Assembly (NCBI RefSeq): GCF_028009165.1
Contig: NC_079245.1
Span: forward strand, 3,534,001 to 3,598,000
DNA from: Akanthomyces muscarius
Lineage: Eukaryota; Ascomycota; Sordariomycetes; Hypocreales; Cordycipitaceae
Length of the DNA stretch: 64,000 nt
Direction: 5' to 3'
The notes under the pieces were generated by a model. The model was not told where the DNA came from, did not search any database, and saw nothing but the letters and a program-made list of their open reading frames with translations. A program made the position numbers and the translations under genes. Every line of letters starts with the position of its first letter. The first letter of the stretch is position 1. Below, in pieces: positions 33,913 to 43,243 of this stretch.

Positions 33913-34977
33913 CTACGGAGACTGCTTCGTGTGCCAATGCTGCGGCTGCTGAAATTTGAGCACTTCGTCTCCCCAGCTCCACCATCCGGCCGTCAGACCA
34001 CGCGCAAACACCTCGAGGCCGCTGTAGCCCGGACCGAGAATGTCTCCAAACAGGCCTCTGAGGTTGGGCTTGCGCGAATGAAGATCAGGCACGGCAACAA
34101 TAGTTTTGGGCGCCAGCCTGCGCGGCGCGGCCTGACCCTTGCGCTTCGCTACGAGGAGCTTCTCCCAGGGCCTGCGCCAGGCCGCGGCGAGCGGGAACAA
34201 GGGACGCCCGTCGGCCGTGACCTTGAGCCACGTCCATTCCGCTACGAACTCCAGCCCCCACTCCTCAAAGACGCCGCCTGGCGCGGTGAGCAGATCTACG
34301 ATGCGAGGTTTATTGGTGATCCAGACGGCGACCAGGCCGTCGTCGTGGAGGTGGGCGCGGACAGGGATGGCGCAGAGGAGCGCGCGGATGGAGGAGAGCG
34401 AGCTGGCCGTTTTGTAGCCGGCCGCCGCCGTCGTTTTGCGCCTGGCAGAGCGGTTAGGCCAGGGAGGATCCAGGACGATGAGATTAAACTTAGGCGCGCG
34501 CTGCAGAAAAGCTTGCGCTGTGTTGTAAATGGAGCCATGCAGATGGTTGGCGTCGGGTGGGTTGCATGGTTCAGAGTCCTCCTCGGTCTGCAATGACGGC
34601 GATGATGATGGTGACGACTCTGGAGCTATCTGACGCGGCAGGCAATATGCGCCTGTATAATCCTGCGAGAGAACCTCTAGTACGCTTCGAAGACTCTCCG
34701 CCGTCATCAAGGTAGCAATCTGCGACGCTGGCGAAGCAGTCGCATCGGGCTCAAGGCCATGCGCTGGCTCCGGTAGCTCGAAAGGAGCTGTCGGGGCTAC
34801 GGACGAGTAAATCCGGCATTGGGCAGAGTGTTCCTCACCGGGCAGCACCTGGCTCTCCTCGAGGGATCTGGGAATATCCAATATGACAGTGGCGCTGTCG
34901 GGGCTGCGGTAGAGGACGGAAGAAGGCAGCAGCTGGGCAGAGGCGGCTTTGGAGGGCGGCCGCTGCTGGTGCTGCAT
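33913..34977 (-). CDS. METTL4-type MT-A70 adenine methyltransferase
   Basis: SAM-dependent N6-adenine methyltransferase of the MT-A70 family. Single exon, 354 residues. The catalytic tetrad is present in FNLIVLDPPWPNRSARR (DPPW, about residue 172). The order of later motifs matches METTL4 rather than METTL3 or METTL14: LVAVWITNKPRIVDLL, EWTWLKVTADGRPLFPL, AWRRPWEKLLVAKRKG, DLHSRKPNLRGLFGDILG, and the closing LEVFARGLTAGWWSWGDEVL. The first 150 residues are variable and Ser/Pro-rich. METTL4 relatives have been linked to U2 snRNA N6,2'-O-dimethyladenosine and, more disputed, DNA 6mA. Which applies here cannot be read from sequence. Its promoter is shared with leu5. Confidence 0.9.
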   Translation of the reverse strand: MQHQQRPPSKAASAQLLPSSVLYRSPDSATVILDIPRSLEESQVLPGEEHSAQCRIYSSVAPTAPFELPEPAHGLEPDATASPASQIATLMTAESLRSVLEVLSQDYTGAYCLPRQIAPESSPSSSPSLQTEEDSEPCNPPDANHLHGSIYNTAQAFLQRAPKFNLIVLDPPWPNRSARRKTTAAAGYKTASSLSSIRALLCAIPVRAHLHDDGLVAVWITNKPRIVDLLTAPGGVFEEWGLEFVAEWTWLKVTADGRPLFPLAAAWRRPWEKLLVAKRKGQAAPRRLAPKTIVAVPDLHSRKPNLRGLFGDILGPGYSGLEVFARGLTAGWWSWGDEVLKFQQPQHWHTKQSP

Positions 34978-35658
34978 GAAGAGAAGAGGCCGGTGTATAA
35001 TAATAACAATGAGTCTGCGGCTTACATGGCGTGCATGGAAGTCGGAGAGGATGCCGATATGATACGGTGTGAGTGCGGCGTTGTACCAGTAGTTGGCAGT
35101 TGAATGGGCTATTAACTAGCCCGTCCGCTCGGCATAACGCCGACTCGCCCCAGAGAAAGAAAAAAGTCACCCACGAATATTTCTCGGTAATTGTCGGCTT
35201 CGGGTGGCGGGTTAGCGGCTGGCCCAGGGAAACCCCACTAGAACAGCGCCCGTAAAGGCCGTCTGCGGCCACTAGGTAACAAGCGCTGCAGAGCACAAGG
35301 GCTTGCAGTGGGCGTGACCGCTGGAATCTGGGTCTCTCCAGCGCTGCCGGGCGAATGACGCACCAATTTCCGGGGAGCCGAGCAGAGGTAATCGCCAAAA
35401 TGGCGACTGCTATTTGCTCCCCACGTCGACTCCAAAAGCCAAATTCCCTGTCCGAGTGGCACCCGACGCACTGCCCAGAGCAATCTTGCCTTGACAAAGA
35501 CACACACGACACTTTGAATTCCCCCGCCTGCGAGGCCGCCTTTTTTCCCTCCTTACTCCTGCATTGCAACCGGCATGTTCATTTCATAACACTGCAGGTT
35601 TTACCGTTCCTCTACGCTACCCGCCGCGTTTTTCCCCGTCCCGCCTGTCCCTCTGGCG
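34978..35658. promoter_or_regulatory. Divergent promoter of METTL4-like and leu5 genes
   Basis: 681 bp between opposite ATGs, CT-rich toward leu5. No gene seen. Confidence 0.45.
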
Positions 35659-36964
35659 ATGCCGCAGACCTACGCGGCGGACCTCTCGTCCATGGCCCAA
35701 GCCGCCCAGACCAAAGCACAGCATGGCGTCGCCGCCGCGAAGCAGGCCAAGACGGAGCCCGCCCTCTGTCCGACCGACGACGAGAACAAAGTCATGCCGA
35801 AGTCAAAAGCCTTTTCGTTTGACTATGCCTGGCGATCCGGCGTCGCTGGAGGAGTCGCCGGCTGCACCGTAAGCCGAATAAGCCCCTACAAACAGCCAAA
35901 GCAGCCGGCAAGCAACAGTCGGCTGCGCGCTTTGATTGCTGCTGAATACAGTTGTCTGCAAGTCTTCGTCCCTAACATGTCCCATTTAGGCAAAAACATT
36001 GGTCGCGCCGCTCGATCGAGTGAAGATTCTCTTCCAGGCCAGCAACCCGCAGTTTGCCAAGTACACCGGCTCGTCCTTTGGCGTCTTGTCGGCCATGCGA
36101 GATATCTACGGCCACGAGGGCAGTCGCGGCCTCTTCCGCGGCCACTCGGCCACGCTTCTTCGAATCTTCCCATATGCAGGCATCAAGTTTCTGGCCTATG
36201 AGCAAATACGAGCCGTCATGATTCCCGATAAGACCTACGAGACGCCACTGCGCCGGCTCGTCAGCGGCAGCCTCGCCGGCGTCACCTCCGTCTTCTTCAC
36301 ATATCCGCTCGAGGTCATCCGCGTGCGCCTGGCCTTTGAGACGAAATCGCAGGGCCGATCACCCCTCATCTCCATCTGCCGGCAAATATACAACGAGCAG
36401 CCCGTCAACAAGACGGCTACGGCGCGGCTACCGAGCGCGGGGGCGCCAAGTCCCGTCGGCGAGGTCGTCCACGAGACTGCCAAGGTTGTCGACGCGGTAA
36501 CGCCGCGCAAGGGACTGGTCAACTTTTACCGCGGCTTCACCCCGACCATGCTCGGCATGCTGCCCTACGCCGGCATGTCCTTCCTGACGCACGACACCGC
36601 CACCGATATGCTGCGACACCCCATGGTAGCCGAGTACACGACGTTGCCGAAAAAGGCAAACCACCCGCCTGGCAAGCCCGCGGCTCTGCGGTCCTGGGCG
36701 GAGCTGTGCGCTGGCGGCGCGGCTGGCTTGATTTCGCAAACGGCCTCGTATCCGCTCGAGGTCATTCGCCGGCGAATGCAGGTCGGCGGTGCCGTGGGCG
36801 ACGGTCGTCGGTTGCGTATTGGTGAGACCGCAAACATGATTTGGAAGGAGCGCGGCTTCCGGGGGTTTTTTGTCGGTCTGACGATTGGATACGTCAAGGT
36901 TATTCCCTTGGCGGCTGTGAGCTTCTATACATATGAGAGAATGAAGCTCGTCCTCGGTATTTAG
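35659..36964 (+). CDS. leu5: Mitochondrial CoA carrier LEU5 (SLC25A16/42-like)
   Basis: Inner-membrane carrier needed for accumulation of coenzyme A in the matrix in yeast. Exons 35659-35868 and 35990-36964 (121-bp intron, phase 0) give 394 residues. The first repeat crosses the splice: SGVAGGVAGCT joins AKTLVAPLDRVKILFQASNP, the hallmark of this branch. The other carrier signatures are YPLEVIRVRLA and YPLEVIRRRMQ. About 60 N-terminal residues precede the first helix, and an insert of about 45 residues (TARLPSAGAPSPVGE...) sits in the second matrix loop. The end GYVKVIPLAAVSFYTYERMK is typical. Confidence 0.93.
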
Positions 36965-37420
36965 GCACTGGTGGGTTTTTCAAGAAATGAAAAAAGGTTT
37001 CGAGATAGACTATATGGGGTTGGCGTTTTATAGGTCATTCTACACACGGCAAGGTTTGAGCGACTATTGTTTGGGTTTTTTTCATCGTCATTTTTTTCTT
37101 TGTTGAGGGTCGGTTGGTCCGCTGGCAGAAGGCCGGCCGTGGTTTTCTTGATATGTCTTCTCGGCAGAGAAAGGAGTATTCGCACGGGCCTTGTCTTTTA
37201 TACATTTGCAGTATACATAACGACAGAACATCGGATAGCAAGACTGCATTGCAGTATACATAACGATAGAATATCGAATGACAAGAGTATATATATGTTG
37301 AACCTCATTGAAAGTAGTAGGCTGTCTATTGCTGTCTTGTAGGCTGCTCCTCTGCGACGAGCGAACGGCCATTCCGATAGATTCTAGCTTTGGCTCTAGC
37401 TCGATCGCGACTCTTTCTCT
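36965..37420. other. Intergenic between convergent leu5 and the 37421 gene
   Basis: UTR-like; holds a 43-bp tandem duplication (37206-37291). No gene seen. Confidence 0.6.
37206..37291. repeat. Two tandem 43-bp units with transition-type differences
   Basis: Units 37206-37248 and 37249-37291 share ttgcagtatacataacga and then differ mainly by C-to-T and G-to-A changes (gacag versus gatag, aacatc versus aatatc, cggat versus cgaat). CpA-to-TpA changes are the type left by repeat-induced point mutation, but the unit is far shorter than known RIP targets. Confidence 0.75.
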
Positions 37421-38715
37421 CTAATAGAATGTCGTCTTTATAACCTCGATGTGGTTATGGTTTGTGTAAGCCATTGTCAGAGTCTTGGAGCCAATGTCTA
37501 GGTACGGGTACGCGACCCCGGCGTAAATGTAATCCTTGAACGGGGTGGTGCTATACACCTCTACATCTGCACTCCATGGTCCCTCGGGGCTGGGAGCAGT
37601 CCTGATGAGGACCTTGCCGGTGACTAGATCCAGAAGCAGAGTCAGTTGCCTTTGCGCAATGCGAGGGTGGGGGGTTAGGGTCACAATGCCTCGCGTGTTA
37701 CGTACAGTATGTGTGGACGTAAAAGTAGCAGTTGTGAAAGTTGCTGTAGACCATGGAGCCCTGCCCGGCTCCCCACATGACGGCCGTCTCGGCGTTGAAG
37801 GTGTCGAGGAGCTCCGATCGCCAGCCTCGCTGACGACCCCACCAGTACTCGTACCGGCTCAGGTCAAAGGCCTCGGTGGCCTTGACGCGCGCCTGGTAGA
37901 TGTACTGCGCCGCGGCGCCTTTCTGGGTCTGGGGCGGGTTGCCGAGGAGGTAGATGTACTCGCCGCGCTCGTCGCGGTACGCACACGTATCGCCCCATTT
38001 GGCCGTCTTGTTGGTGTCCCACCACCAGCCGTTGGCGCCGAGACGCTCAATCATGCGGAGCGAGCCATTCTGGATCTGAACCTTGCCGATTCCCGCGTGA
38101 GCATAGTCCTCATGCTCGTTCTGTGTCAGGTCCCTTCGGCGTCAGCAAAAGCGCACCCTACATCGCGTGTCCTTGTAGTAGGTGCCGATAACAAGAAGGA
38201 TGATGGTGCGACCTTTTTCTTACAATCAGGTAGTAGATGGCTCCCGTCGCCGAGTCCCAGTCCGTTTCCACCACGCTCGTGCCGCCAAAGCCCGTCTCCG
38301 CCGTCTCTCCCCACCATGAGATCCACGGCGTGAACTGCTGCGGGTAGCCCCTGCCGTCGAGGTTCTGGTCGATGACGAGCAGCGGGTTGTCCGTCAGCGC
38401 GGCGACCGAGTCGCGGACAAAGTTGTGGGTGACGTGGTCGCCCTGGTCCGGGTCGTGGACGCCCGGCGCGCAGCCGATGTTGTCGCCGTAGACGCCGAAC
38501 CACTTGCCCTGGATGTGGCCGGCGAAGCCGAGGTCGCGCTCGTTGCAGCTGTTGGCCGACAGCTGCGCCCCGAGGTACTCGGTGTGGAAGCTGCGGATCG
38601 GGTTCTCGCCAAACCGCTGCGTGTTGTCAATGTCCCGGGCCGCCGGCTGGATATGAATGACGGCCCCGACCGCAAGGATCGGCTGCGCCGCTGCAAAGAG
38701 CTGTCGGTAGCGCAT
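37421..38715 (-). CDS. Secreted DUF4185-like beta-propeller protein
   Basis: Three exons (38224-38715, 37706-38120, 37421-37623) give 369 residues. The N-terminus MRYRQLFAAAQPILAVGAVI followed by Ala-rich sequence is a plausible signal peptide. The rest is rich in Trp, Tyr and Gly with WD/FG-type strands: GKWFGVYGDNIGCAPG, QFTPWISWWGETAETGFGGT, NGWWWDTNKTAKWGDT, AVMWGAGQGSMVYSN and TAPSPEGPWS. That pattern fits the DUF4185 / GH43-like five-blade propeller folds, many of which bind or cleave sugars. I cannot identify a catalytic acid triad, so enzymatic activity is unproven. The second splice (ACATACT|gtacgt ... atctag|TCACC) gives HTYFTGKVLIR; it is less certain than the first. Divergent from a second secreted protein. 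Confidence 0.68.
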
Positions 38716-39629
38716 CGCTATAAGGGGAGAAGAAAGATAGATGTCAGTTGAGACTTGGAGGAAAACAAAGAAGAATTGTCAAGTCAATCATGTCATACGC
38801 GCTCGACTCGTTGACTGTAACCCTGAGCTTACGGCTGCGCACGTATTCCGCGAAGGATCGCCCAAGGCCAGCCGAGACTGCATTAGCGTTCCGACAAGCA
38901 AAGCCCATTTATACCTTTTGAGGGAATTGGCCGATGCCGTTTCGGCGTGCATCTTGATGTTGGTCGAAAAGTGACGACTGTCCTTCAATCATTCAAATTG
39001 ACCGTTATGTCGATGTTGGTAGAAGACTGCCGTATTTCAGTCCCCTCGCCTGTTTAGCCTTTGTGAGAAGCTAGCCAATTTTATCTCATCGTCTGTGTTG
39101 ACATTTGCCAAAAAAAAAAAAGAAAGAAAGATGCTGGCGTGGTCACTTTTTCTTACCGGTGGCCGTTGCTGAATCATTCAAGAGCCTCCCGGTAGCAACA
39201 CTGTTTATTAGATCACAAGGCTGGCTCATAGTCGGGTCATGATCTCGGAGATTCTTCCCCTTTGAGAGGTGAAGTGGGATCCAATGTTAACTGAAGCTTA
39301 CTGTAAAAAAGAGTCACTAAATATGTCAGAATGTTGTGGGGTATTTAGAGTTGTTTGTATAGTCAATATTGGGTGATGCTTCTATTACTAGAGGCAGTAC
39401 TATATGATAACCGTGGGGCTCTATCGTTCCTAGATCATAAAAGCGCGAGTTATTCGGCCTGCTTATATAGGCGCAATATTTGTATTGAGCCTTCTGTGGA
39501 CTGCTGTTGTAGAGTGCCGTATATATAAAAGGGGAAAAACTCGTAGAAACCGTCGAGCTCATCAGAGTTCTTCTTCAAATCTTCTTTCAGTATTTAATCA
39601 CTCTGCTCAAACGCCAAAAAAGTATCACC
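38716..39629. promoter_or_regulatory. Divergent promoter between two secreted-protein genes
   Basis: 914 bp. A strong TATA element lies near the plus-strand gene, and an 11-A run lies near 39110-39120. No gene seen. Confidence 0.5.
39520..39531 (+). promoter_or_regulatory. TATA box of the CON-13-like gene
   Basis: Reads tatatataaaag, 100 bp before the ATG at 39630. Among the clearest TATA boxes in the window, consistent with strongly regulated expression. Confidence 0.65.
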
Positions 39630-40627
39630 ATGAAGTTCGATGTCTTTGCCGCCTCGCTCGCCATGGCCATCCCCGCCTTGGCTGATCTTTTGCCTCACGC
39701 TGGTATCCCGGATGATCAGTTCAACTATGGGAAGATGGCGGCTCATCTTGAGCACCAACTCGGCTTTGCCGGCAGTTACAGCCGTGACTACTGGGTTCAC
39801 GGCTGGCTGCCGCAATCATGCAAGGACATGGCGAATGAGTTTGGTCTGGACCCAAATGACTTTACCGTGTTCAGTGCTCACTATGCCGACTGTGACAGGG
39901 CCTGGATTTTTTGTCGGCACAAGGACTCGGCAGCCGACGAAGGCAACATGCTTGAAATGTTTGGCCGCACGCCAGTCGGCATGCGCCAGTTTGTAAGGTA
40001 AGTCTTCGCGGCTGCAGAGGATTCAGCCGTACATGGAACACCTTTCAACTAACATTTCATCTACTCTTCCTTCCCAGACACTTGGTCGGCTTGCCTTCCT
40101 ATCTTTCCAAGTGGGATGCTCAGGCAACCCCCAGCGGCGACGTTCGCTTCTTTTCTAGAATCGACATGCCGCTCCTCCTGCACGAGGTGTCGCATAGCAT
40201 GGACTGGTACGCGCTGTCGGGCTACGGCGACACCTTCAGCAGTTCACGCATCTGGAGCGACGCCTACTACCGCGACTCGCACACGCCCAGCGAGTACGGC
40301 CGCGCCAACTGGATGGAGGACTTTGCCGAGGTGGGCAAGTGCGGCGTGGCCGACGCCAACCTCGCCGGCGGCTTCGGCAGCATTACGGACTGGTGGCCGA
40401 CGATACAAAATCAGTATATGGCGTATGAATGGTACTTTGGCGCCTTTATTAAGTCGGGCGGGAGCTGCACCAGACGCTTTGCCAATAGCGCGACGGTGCA
40501 GATGAGCGGCAACAGCAAGCGTGCTGTGAGTGCGAAGCCGGAGGATTCCGTGACGAACTCGTCCATTGCCACTATCCAGCCGAAACCGCATTTGGAGGGC
40601 CAAATTACCGCCTGCCAGCTTAAATGA
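39630..40627 (+). CDS. Secreted CON-13-like protein with HExxH metallopeptidase motif
   Basis: Exons 39630-39997 and 40078-40627 (80-bp intron) give 305 residues. MKFDVFAASLAMAIPALA is a clear signal peptide. The body resembles the Neurospora conidiation-specific protein CON-13 as I recall it. A zinc-binding-type helix LLLHEVSHSMDW carries His158, Glu159 and His162; the later Glu in NWMEDFAEVGK could supply the third ligand. Four or more Cys residues suggest disulfides (SCKDMANEFG, YADCDRAWIFC, SGGSCTRRF). An extracellular role during conidiation or substrate use is likely; catalytic activity is inferred only from the motif. The upstream TATA box and the divergent secreted DUF4185-like gene suggest co-regulated secretion. 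Confidence 0.8.
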
Positions 40628-41396
40628 GTGTGGGCATGCTGTGCTCATTTTCACCGCGATGCGGCTACGCGCCGTCTTGGAAAGATAGAAGGATCGCTTG
40701 GTTGATACAAGCTAGAGACAATGTACACTTCTCTTTAGTATGAGTGCTCTAGTGAGTTTCAGTTTCAGTAAAACTGTTCAAAAAAGGTCCTACATGATAC
40801 GAAATTGCTAAAAGTTATTGTAATCTTAGCACCAGACAAGCACCACTGTTGACACGAATTATCGTAGTGCTCTAGAAGGCACTGAAATGCCAGCATACGA
40901 AATGAGGCAAAGAGTTGGGGAAGAACCGAAAGTCCCCCCTCCAAAATAGATATAAAAAAATAGCACAGAAAAAATCGACTCACCAGCCTCTTTCTGTAAG
41001 TAGATGCACGCTTCTGCCCCATCCCAGGCTTGCTCTTCCGCCACGGGGCACCTCGGTGTAAGTGAGATTGTCCCCAATGATCAAATCCATCCTCCCACGT
41101 TACAGCCACAGTCATCGTAGCGAGCTGCGATTAAAGCCAGAATTGAAACTAAACCGAGCCAAGTAATTTTCAAGCAGTAGCATTCAGTTCTAAAGTTGCA
41201 TTTCATCCTCGCAATTCTGTCTTTTTGGTACCTCCCAGTCTGTATTGTGCACAGTGATGAAGCGCTAAACCGGATTTGTACGCCTGCGCCACAAATTTGG
41301 CCTCTGCCAACCAGCTTCACTCGCGCCGCTCAAGAAAGCTCGAAGCTCTCTCTTCAAACGCCCAACCGACCCCTTTTCCACCACCCCCGACGAGAA
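40628..41396. other. Intergenic between the CON-13-like gene and cdc73
   Basis: AT-rich 3' region and cdc73 promoter. No gene seen. Confidence 0.6.
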
Positions 41397-42711
41397 ATGG
41401 CGGCCAACGAGCAAGACCCGCTGCTGCGGCTGCGACAGGCCATCGCCGCCGGCCATGCCATTACGCCCAGCGCGTCCGCCGACGCGGGCTCGCCCGAGGT
41501 CGGCCTCGCGCAGGCCAGCCACCTGCTGATCCCGACGGCCGACGACCAGGCGGTCGTGGTGCTGCCCATGGACGCCGCGACGCGCTTCATCTCCAGCGAC
41601 AACCCCGTCGACCTGCGTTCCATCTACTTTGCCTGGCTGAACCGCGAGCTGGCCATCCCCGAGTACAATGCCGCCGCGGCCGCGCTCAACGGCGAGCTCG
41701 GCGCCGCCGCCAACGTCCAGAACCTGGGCTTCATCGAGCGCCTCGATCTCATCACCTGGCTCGAGGGCGCGAGCGAGGAGTCGGAATACATAAAGCCGCT
41801 TGCGGACGACCAGGCCGCGGTGGCGGCGGCGGCGCCCGTGACAAAGGGTGCGTCGGCGGCGGTGCAGGCACGCGCTGGCAAGGGAACTTTGGATCCGCGA
41901 TTGGCGAGCATCTACGACGGGGAGCGACGCATGGGAGATCGCAATACTGTTCTGAGGGGTATCAAGCCCACGGTAGGCTTTCCCCCTGCTCCAAACCGGC
42001 TGCTGTCCCAATGGGTTAAGCAGCAATGCTCCGAGCTCATAAACTAACACAGATTGTCATGTATAGGACTTTTCACACGTGCGCAAGCTTGCCGCGCCCT
42101 TTATCCAGCGCAAGTCCCAGTCGACCGCGAACCTGGTGGCCAACACGTCCCTGTCGCTCAACCAAAAGGGCCCGTCTAGGAGGCCGGACCCCATCATCTT
42201 GCTGTCGCCTTCGGCGTCGTCGCTGCTGCGCTTGTCCAACGCGCGCTCGTTCCTCGAGGACGGCAAGTTCGTGCCGCCCGACGCCGGCGCCTCGACCGTC
42301 AGCATGCTGCACGTGCAGCGCGTCATCCGCGCCGTCGACCCCAACCGCCCGATGCGCTTCATCCTTGTCGAGGGCCCCGAGCAGTTCAAGCCCGAGTACT
42401 GGCCCCGCGTCGTCGCCGTCTTCACTACCGGCCAGACGTGGCAGTTCAAAAACTACAAGTGGAGCAGCCCCAACGAGCTCTTCAAGCACGTCCAGGGCAT
42501 CTATGTCGGCTGGCGCGGCGACCAGGCCCCGGATAACGTCCGTGACTGGGGCCACCGCGTGCTGTCGGCCAACATTGACCGCTGGCGCGGCGTCGGCTTC
42601 GACGCCTCGCGCTTCCGCGACAAGGAGGCCGTCGAGTCCATCTGGAAGACGGTTGAGCTGAACATGCGCTCCAAGGGCTGGAAAAAGGACGCTGCGCCGA
42701 CGGCGATATAG
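41397..42711 (+). CDS. cdc73: Paf1 complex subunit CDC73 (parafibromin homologue)
   Basis: RNA polymerase II elongation factor in the Paf1 complex, linking transcription to histone H2B ubiquitination and H3 methylation. Exons 41397-41972 and 42067-42711 (94-bp intron, phase 0) give 406 residues. The N-terminal domain opens with QDPLLRLRQAIA and includes NPVDLRSIYFAWLNRELAIP. The C-terminal Ras-like domain is unmistakable: PIILLSPSASSLLRLSNARS, RPMRFILVEGPEQFKPEYW, RVVAVFTTGQTWQFKNYKWS, GIYVGWRGDQ and ending in NMRSKGWKKD. Length is close to the yeast protein. Start context is gaaATGG. Confidence 0.96.
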
Positions 42712-43243
42712 AGCGCATAGGGAGGTCTATTGTAAAATGCAAAGAAAAATGGTATGGGGTTTCGCATCGGGTCGACCCAGAACCTCAGCGACGGCGTTTG
42801 GGACATGTTATTATTGCTTTCTACTTAGGAATGGTGTAACTCTAGCAATCGACACATGGTGAATCTGCATCTGAAGCACAAATACGCGCATAAAAAATGT
42901 GATGCAGCTTGCGTATCACGCCTAAAATGTTGTATCATTTCACTACTCAGCCGATAGTCTGGCGGCAGTTCTCGGATGGCTTTTGTCTTAAGAAAAATTA
43001 TAGGTAATCATAGCAGTAACTAGCTAACCAAAAAGCGCCATAAAGCAGTAGTAAATACAGTAAATGTTATGCAGCAACCATAAAAGCAAAACAAGACAAC
43101 GCGACGGTGTAGTAGTAATTGGCTGGTCGCCCACTAGCCATGAACAGAGTAGACAATGAGAAAGCAAAAATGACGACCCATAGATAAGTAGTAATGAAGA
43201 AATATGTGCATGATAGAAAAAAGAATGACAGTTGCAAATCCAA
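42712..43243. other. Intergenic between convergent cdc73 and the ABCC gene
   Basis: AT-rich, UTR-like. No gene seen. Confidence 0.6.
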
